Part shown: positions 15,364 to 17,594 of the stretch, piece by piece
Layout of the letters: the number at the start of each line of letters is the position of its first letter
How positions within the stretch are numbered: position 1 is the first letter of the stretch
Assembly: GCA_030835005.1 (NCBI GenBank)
Contig: JAUQWT010000272.1
Span: forward strand, 1-17,594
Direction of reading: 5' to 3'
DNA length: 17,594 nucleotides
Source of the DNA: Ignavibacteria bacterium
GTDB taxonomy: Bacteria; Bacteroidota; Ignavibacteria; Tepidaquicellales; OLB5
Program-made: the position numbers and the translations under genes
Notes under the pieces: generated by a model
What the model was told of the DNA's origin: nothing
What the model saw: only the letters and a program-made list of their open reading frames with translations
The model's database searches: none

Positions 15364-16698
15364 TTACTGAATCGTAAATGTTCTCGCTGTTACAGTTCCT
15401 GTTGAAAGTGTACCGGAATAGTTTGTGACACTGCCGTTTACGATCACACGGCAGTTAAAGGACTTGCTCACACCAGAAAAATGGTTTACATCAATACGAT
15501 AGTCTCCTGCAGGCACTGTAGTTGTTGTGCTGTAAATATTTTCAATTGCATTGCCGAGCGCGGAAGTCCAGTCTCTATCCAAAGCAAAGTTTGTACTGGT
15601 TGGAGCGCCAAAATAGACATGAATATTATTTGGGCCAAACAAATGGAGATCAAGGTCTGTTGTACTGCCCTGTGTGTTTACCCATGTCAGTGTTGCCTGA
15701 ACAGTTCCGGTTCCGAATGGCTGTGTTGGCGGCGGCCATGAAGTTGGCCTGCCCGCGACCCATGAACCTCCCGGAGGAAGCTGGCATCCCATTATTGTCC
15801 ATCCATCGCCAATAGTATAGATCCAGCCCAACGGCCAGTTCAATGAATTAGTTATGGTTACTGACACCGGAATGCTGTATGTCTGAATATCATCAGACAT
15901 CCAATGCCTGGTTGAAACCCAGAACGAATATGTTCCAAGAGGCAGTATGCCTCTGCAGTAATCACTTGGGAAAGGGCTTCCGGGCCAGTTTGGTGAAATA
16001 AATGTGCTACCAACTAAACCAGCCATATATGTACTTGCCCAGCCCGGAGGATAAGCAGGATCTAAAGTCGCGCTCGCAACAGTCAAGATAATGAATGTTT
16101 GCCCGTCATTGGTGCACCATTGAACACCTCCGCTTGCAGGAACCATTGGAGGATTATCTGCAGTTGTGCTCTTTAGCAGAACAAAATAACCGAGTTTCAG
16201 CACATCTATATATAAGTAATGAGAATTGTTGCCTGGATTGGTACCGACATTGGATGGGACAACTTTCCATTCATTTGTTTCAGGGTAGTATCCCATTACA
16301 ACCAATCCGGTTGGAGATGACTCTGAACCCGCAGGCAAGTATATCCTGATGGTCATATTAAAGATAAACTGTTCGGGACCGACCTTCACAAAATCGCTTA
16401 CTCTTGTATAACCTGCCGGGAGTTGCGATACACCCTGCTCAATAGTAGAAGATGTATTAATTGAAAATACAACAGTTCCGGCGCTTCCGTTCTGAAGCTT
16501 CGGTACAGCCCCGACCGGAATATTGACCAAGAATCCGTTATTGCTTAAAGATCCTTCCTGGTCGGAAGTTAAGGTTTTTGTAGTGCCATTTCCGTTTCCC
16601 GGATCATTTGGAGCAGTTGTATCATTGTTGCAGCCCGGAAAGAATGAAAATATTATTCCGGTAAATATTACCAGAAAAATCCTGTATTTTTTAAGCAT
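15364..16698 (-). CDS. Lipoprotein with ZU5-like and YfaP-like (DUF2135-type) domains
   Basis: 444 residues from the ATG at 16698. This start is chosen over the in-frame ATG at 16752 because a strong purine-rich ribosome site (AAAAGGGGGAG) precedes it and the product then begins with a lipoprotein signal: MLKKYRIFLVIFTGIIFSFF followed by PGC, lipidated Cys at 23. The lipobox is imperfect (Phe-Pro-Gly-Cys). A Thr/Gly/Asn-rich linker follows. Residues about 40-165 look like a ZU5-type beta domain (NNGFLVNIPVGAV, IRIYLPAGS, GYYPETNEWKVVPS). Residues 335-444 look like the YfaP/DUF2135 fold: ATLTW, TDLDLHLFGPNN, HVYFG, ENIY and PAGDYRIDVNHFSG, where DLDLH is the diagnostic string. The product should be membrane-anchored and surface or periplasmic. 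Its role is unknown. It is monocistronic, with its own promoter and terminator. Confidence 0.82.
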   Translation of the reverse strand: MLKKYRIFLVIFTGIIFSFFPGCNNDTTAPNDPGNGNGTTKTLTSDQEGSLSNNGFLVNIPVGAVPKLQNGSAGTVVFSINTSSTIEQGVSQLPAGYTRVSDFVKVGPEQFIFNMTIRIYLPAGSESSPTGLVVMGYYPETNEWKVVPSNVGTNPGNNSHYLYIDVLKLGYFVLLKSTTADNPPMVPASGGVQWCTNDGQTFIILTVASATLDPAYPPGWASTYMAGLVGSTFISPNWPGSPFPSDYCRGILPLGTYSFWVSTRHWMSDDIQTYSIPVSVTITNSLNWPLGWIYTIGDGWTIMGCQLPPGGSWVAGRPTSWPPPTQPFGTGTVQATLTWVNTQGSTTDLDLHLFGPNNIHVYFGAPTSTNFALDRDWTSALGNAIENIYSTTTTVPAGDYRIDVNHFSGVSKSFNCRVIVNGSVTNYSGTLSTGTVTARTFTIQ

Positions 16699-16752
16699 AA
16701 CTCCCCCTTTTCCTTTTGACAAATGTATTTTGGTTATCCAGCTAAAGGGCAA

Positions 16753-16781
16753 AAAATAGAAATGAAATATTTCAATATCAA
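16753..16781 (-). promoter_or_regulatory. Predicted sigma70-like promoter of the lipoprotein gene
   Basis: On the minus strand TTGATA (16776-16781) and TATTTT (16753-16758) are separated by exactly 17 nt, matching the -35 and -10 hexamers at 5 of 6 and 4 of 6 positions. Transcription would start near 16746, giving a leader of about 48 nt before the ATG at 16698. Confidence 0.42.
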
Positions 16782-16790
16782 CATTGAAAT
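16769..16790. promoter_or_regulatory. Palindrome overlapping the -35 box, candidate operator
   Basis: ATTTCAAT (16769-16776) and ATTGAAAT (16783-16790) are perfect 8-nt inverted arms with a 6-nt spacer. The spacer and one arm base cover the predicted -35 hexamer, the position expected for a repressor operator. The binding protein is unknown. Confidence 0.35.
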
Positions 16791-16832
16791 TTTTCCAAAT
16801 AGCGATTTTTACACGTTTTTGCAGAAAACGCT

Positions 16833-16850
16833 GCGATAAATATCATGTAA
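16833..16850. repeat. 18-mer shared with 15133-15150
   Basis: GCGATAAATATCATGTAA here and GCGATGAATATCATGTAA at 15133-15150 differ at one base. Both are intergenic and in the same orientation, 1700 nt apart, one upstream and one downstream of the lipoprotein gene. It may be a regulator site or a chance match in AT-rich DNA. Confidence 0.3.
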
Positions 16851-16940
16851 TTTCATGAAAAAAGGTCCGTAATTTCATAAGTTCAGAAAAGAGCCCTATG
16901 ACTATTTTAGATTGTGATTCGAGTAGTTTTGAACAATCGT

Positions 16941-16973
16941 GGCCTTCCCGACACAGAGAGTCGGGACGCTCTA
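16941..16973 (-). repeat. Third, most decayed tRNA-like/palindrome remnant
   Basis: The minus strand reads TAGAGCG, then TCCCGAC (7-nt loop) GTCGGGA, then AGGCC. This is the same order as in the tRNA-like copy at 17227-17299, 311 nt away. The palindrome arms are at 16946-16952 and 16960-16966. Beyond AGGCC the T-arm is unrecognisable apart from a short TCGAATC match, and no third GIY-YIG frame follows. Confidence 0.7.
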
Positions 16974-16991
16974 AACTGACCGTAGTTCGAT

Positions 16992-17224
16992 CTAACTTAA
17001 GATTCTGATTTTGTTCTTAAAGGATTTTAGTTTTGTTTCAAGCTTCATAGTTTCCAAGAGGCTTTCGAATTCCTTACTGAAAATTAACTTCCGTGGACCC
17101 TTATTCTTTGTACTAAAGATTGATTTGAATTGTGCTGTAACAGACGATATTGAATATTATTTGTCTGTCCAATGTAAAGTTTTCCGGTGGATTCCGACTG
17201 AATTATGTACGTAAAATAATTCAT
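16992..17224 (-). pseudogene. Frameshifted second GIY-YIG nuclease gene
   Basis: From the ATG at 17224 the reading is MNYFTYIIQSESTGKLYIGQ, then TNNIQYRLLQHNS, closely matching the intact copy at 17282-17536. A one-base deletion near 17113 shifts the frame and the shifted frame stops after 47 codons. In the corrected frame homology resumes (TKNKGPRKLIF, FESLLETMKLETKLKSFKNK) to a TAG at 16992-16994. The catalytic Tyr, Arg and Glu positions survive, but the Arg in FESRTE of the intact copy is Leu here. Between codons 14 and 33, 15 codons differ from the intact copy and 10 of these differences are silent. So both copies seem to have evolved as working genes before this one broke. Confidence 0.85.
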
Positions 17225-17226
17225 TG

Positions 17227-17299
17227 TCGGGGTGAGAGGATTCGAACCTCCGGCCTTCCCGACACTTTGTGTCGGGACGCTCTACCGGGCATTGAGCTC
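17227..17299 (-). pseudogene. tRNA-Pro-like remnant with the anticodon arm replaced by a palindrome
   Basis: On the minus strand GAGCTC AATGCCCGG TAGAGC forms a D-arm-like segment (17278-17299). It is followed by TCCCGACAC-AAA-GTGTCGGGA (17257-17277) where the anticodon arm should be, then AGGCC and a perfect T-arm and acceptor 3' strand ending CACCCCG plus discriminator A (17227). The T-arm and acceptor part is identical to the real tRNA at 17539-17568. There is no 5' acceptor strand and no anticodon, so it cannot be a working tRNA. The D-arm segment also encodes the last residues and stop of the intact GIY-YIG gene. Confidence 0.8.
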
Positions 17300-17536
17300 T
17301 ATCCATCTCAAGACCCTTTGCTTATTCTTAAAAGATTTCAGCTTCTTTTCCAGCAGAATGGCTTCTGTCCTGGATTCAAATCCTTCTGCGAAAAAAATTT
17401 TCCATGGGCCTTTGTTCTTCGTGCTTAGAGATATATCAGAGTTGTGTTGCAACAAGCGATTGTGGATGTTACTCGTCTGTCCGATGTAAAGTCTTTCGGT
17501 GGATTCCGACTGAATTATGTATGTAAAATAATTCAT
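17282..17536 (-). CDS. Small GIY-YIG nuclease-fold protein, directly behind tRNA-Pro
   Basis: 84 residues, the usual size of stand-alone UvrC-type GIY-YIG domains. The GIY-like element is TYII (5-8) and the YIG is LYIG (16-19). The expected catalytic Arg is Arg27 in RLLQHN (27-32), and Glu63 in AILLEKKLKSF is the metal-binding position. Such domains cut DNA in homing and repair enzymes; the target here is unknown. The ATG at 17536 lies 2 nt after the tRNA discriminator base, with no Shine-Dalgarno in between, so expression presumably comes from the tRNA transcript. The C-terminal residues WIELNAR and the TAG stop are read from the D-arm of the next tRNA-like segment. A second, broken copy follows 312 nt downstream. 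The domain call is firm; the mobile-element role is inference. Confidence 0.88.
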   Translation of the reverse strand: MNYFTYIIQSESTERLYIGQTSNIHNRLLQHNSDISLSTKNKGPWKIFFAEGFESRTEAILLEKKLKSFKNKQRVLRWIELNAR

Positions 17537-17538
17537 TG

Positions 17539-17594
17539 TCGGGGTGAGAGGATTCGAACCTCCGGCCTCCTAGTCCCGAACCAGGCGCTCTACC
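17539..17594 (-). tRNA. tRNA-Pro (anticodon CGG), 5' part beyond the window
   Basis: The minus strand shows the 3' part of the D-arm (GGTAGAGC), then an anticodon arm CCTGG-TTCGGGA-CTAGG (17569-17585) with one G-T pair. The seven-base loop places CGG at positions 34-36, hence proline. A 5-nt variable loop (AGGCC), the T-arm GGAGG-TTCGAAT-CCTCT and acceptor strand CACCCCG with discriminator A (17539) complete it. CCA is not encoded; the next bases are CA then ATG of the GIY-YIG gene. The 5' acceptor strand and most of the D-arm lie outside the window, so I cannot confirm that the gene is whole. Confidence 0.88.

Larger units (their letters stand above)
16941..17594 (-). repeat. Tandem tRNA/GIY-YIG cassette array, about 310-nt period
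   Basis: Three units in the same orientation lie behind a tRNA-Pro. Equivalent points are the string CGCTCTA on the + strand at 17586, 17278 and 16967, and the two GIY-YIG start codons at 17536 and 17224 (312 nt apart). Unit one is the real tRNA plus an intact nuclease gene. Unit two is a tRNA-like copy plus a frameshifted nuclease gene. Unit three is a short remnant. Decay increases with distance from the tRNA. Confidence 0.8.

Noticed and set aside
17150..17489. Two plus-strand frames reading across the tRNA-like region (including an apparent MRGFEPPAFPTLC start)
   Set aside because: They are antisense translations of the tRNA T-arm, palindrome and GIY-YIG gene; the minus-strand reading explains the region fully.
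16941..17594. The repeat array as a CRISPR
   Set aside because: Units are about 310 nt and contain a protein gene and tRNA parts; there are no short repeats with unique spacers and no cas genes.

Overview
The window looks like chromosomal DNA of a Bacteroidota/Chlorobiota-type (FCB group) bacterium, most likely an Ignavibacteria-like lineage. The main evidence is a C-terminal type IX secretion sorting domain (key string NNFPNPFNP, ending ETKKMLMVK) on the protein at 12532-14544. Supporting evidence is a TamB and an Omp85-family protein (Gram-negative envelope), and a tRNA gene without encoded CCA. The taxonomic call is inference from these features, not from a marker-gene comparison.

Left part (1-9764, + strand). 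Bases 1-239 hold no gene I can support. An orphan, very charged protein (240-857) is followed by a tight four-gene unit: a GH130 family glycoside phosphorylase/hydrolase (1013-1975), a GT4-like glycosyltransferase with a second helical domain (1972-4233, ATGA overlap), a YihY/BrkB membrane protein (4226-5182, TTG start, 8-nt overlap) and a 1506-residue TamB (5186-9706, TTG start, in the same frame as yihY and separated from it by one stop codon). A long hairpin at 9731-9764 closes the unit. The theme is probably envelope glycan metabolism plus transport or assembly at the cell envelope.

Middle (9953-12531). A convergent BamA/TamA-type outer membrane protein (minus strand) faces TamB. Its upstream region contains the broken C-terminal end of a WYL-domain regulator.

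Right part (12424-16790, minus strand). Two separately terminated exported proteins lie here: a type IX-secreted beta-propeller-like protein and a lipoprotein with ZU5-like and YfaP-like domains. Between them is about 770 nt without a gene but with FNR/CRP-like inverted repeats. A sigma70-like promoter with an overlapping palindrome precedes the lipoprotein.

Right edge (16941-17594, minus strand). This is the most unusual part: a tRNA-Pro(CGG), cut by the window edge, is followed 2 nt downstream by a small GIY-YIG nuclease gene. That gene runs into a tRNA-like copy whose anticodon arm has been replaced by a perfect palindrome, then into a second, frameshifted GIY-YIG gene, then into a third remnant of the tRNA-like/palindrome segment. 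The period is about 310 nt. I read this as a tRNA-targeting GIY-YIG cassette that has stacked up behind one tRNA gene, with the copies more decayed the farther they lie from the tRNA.
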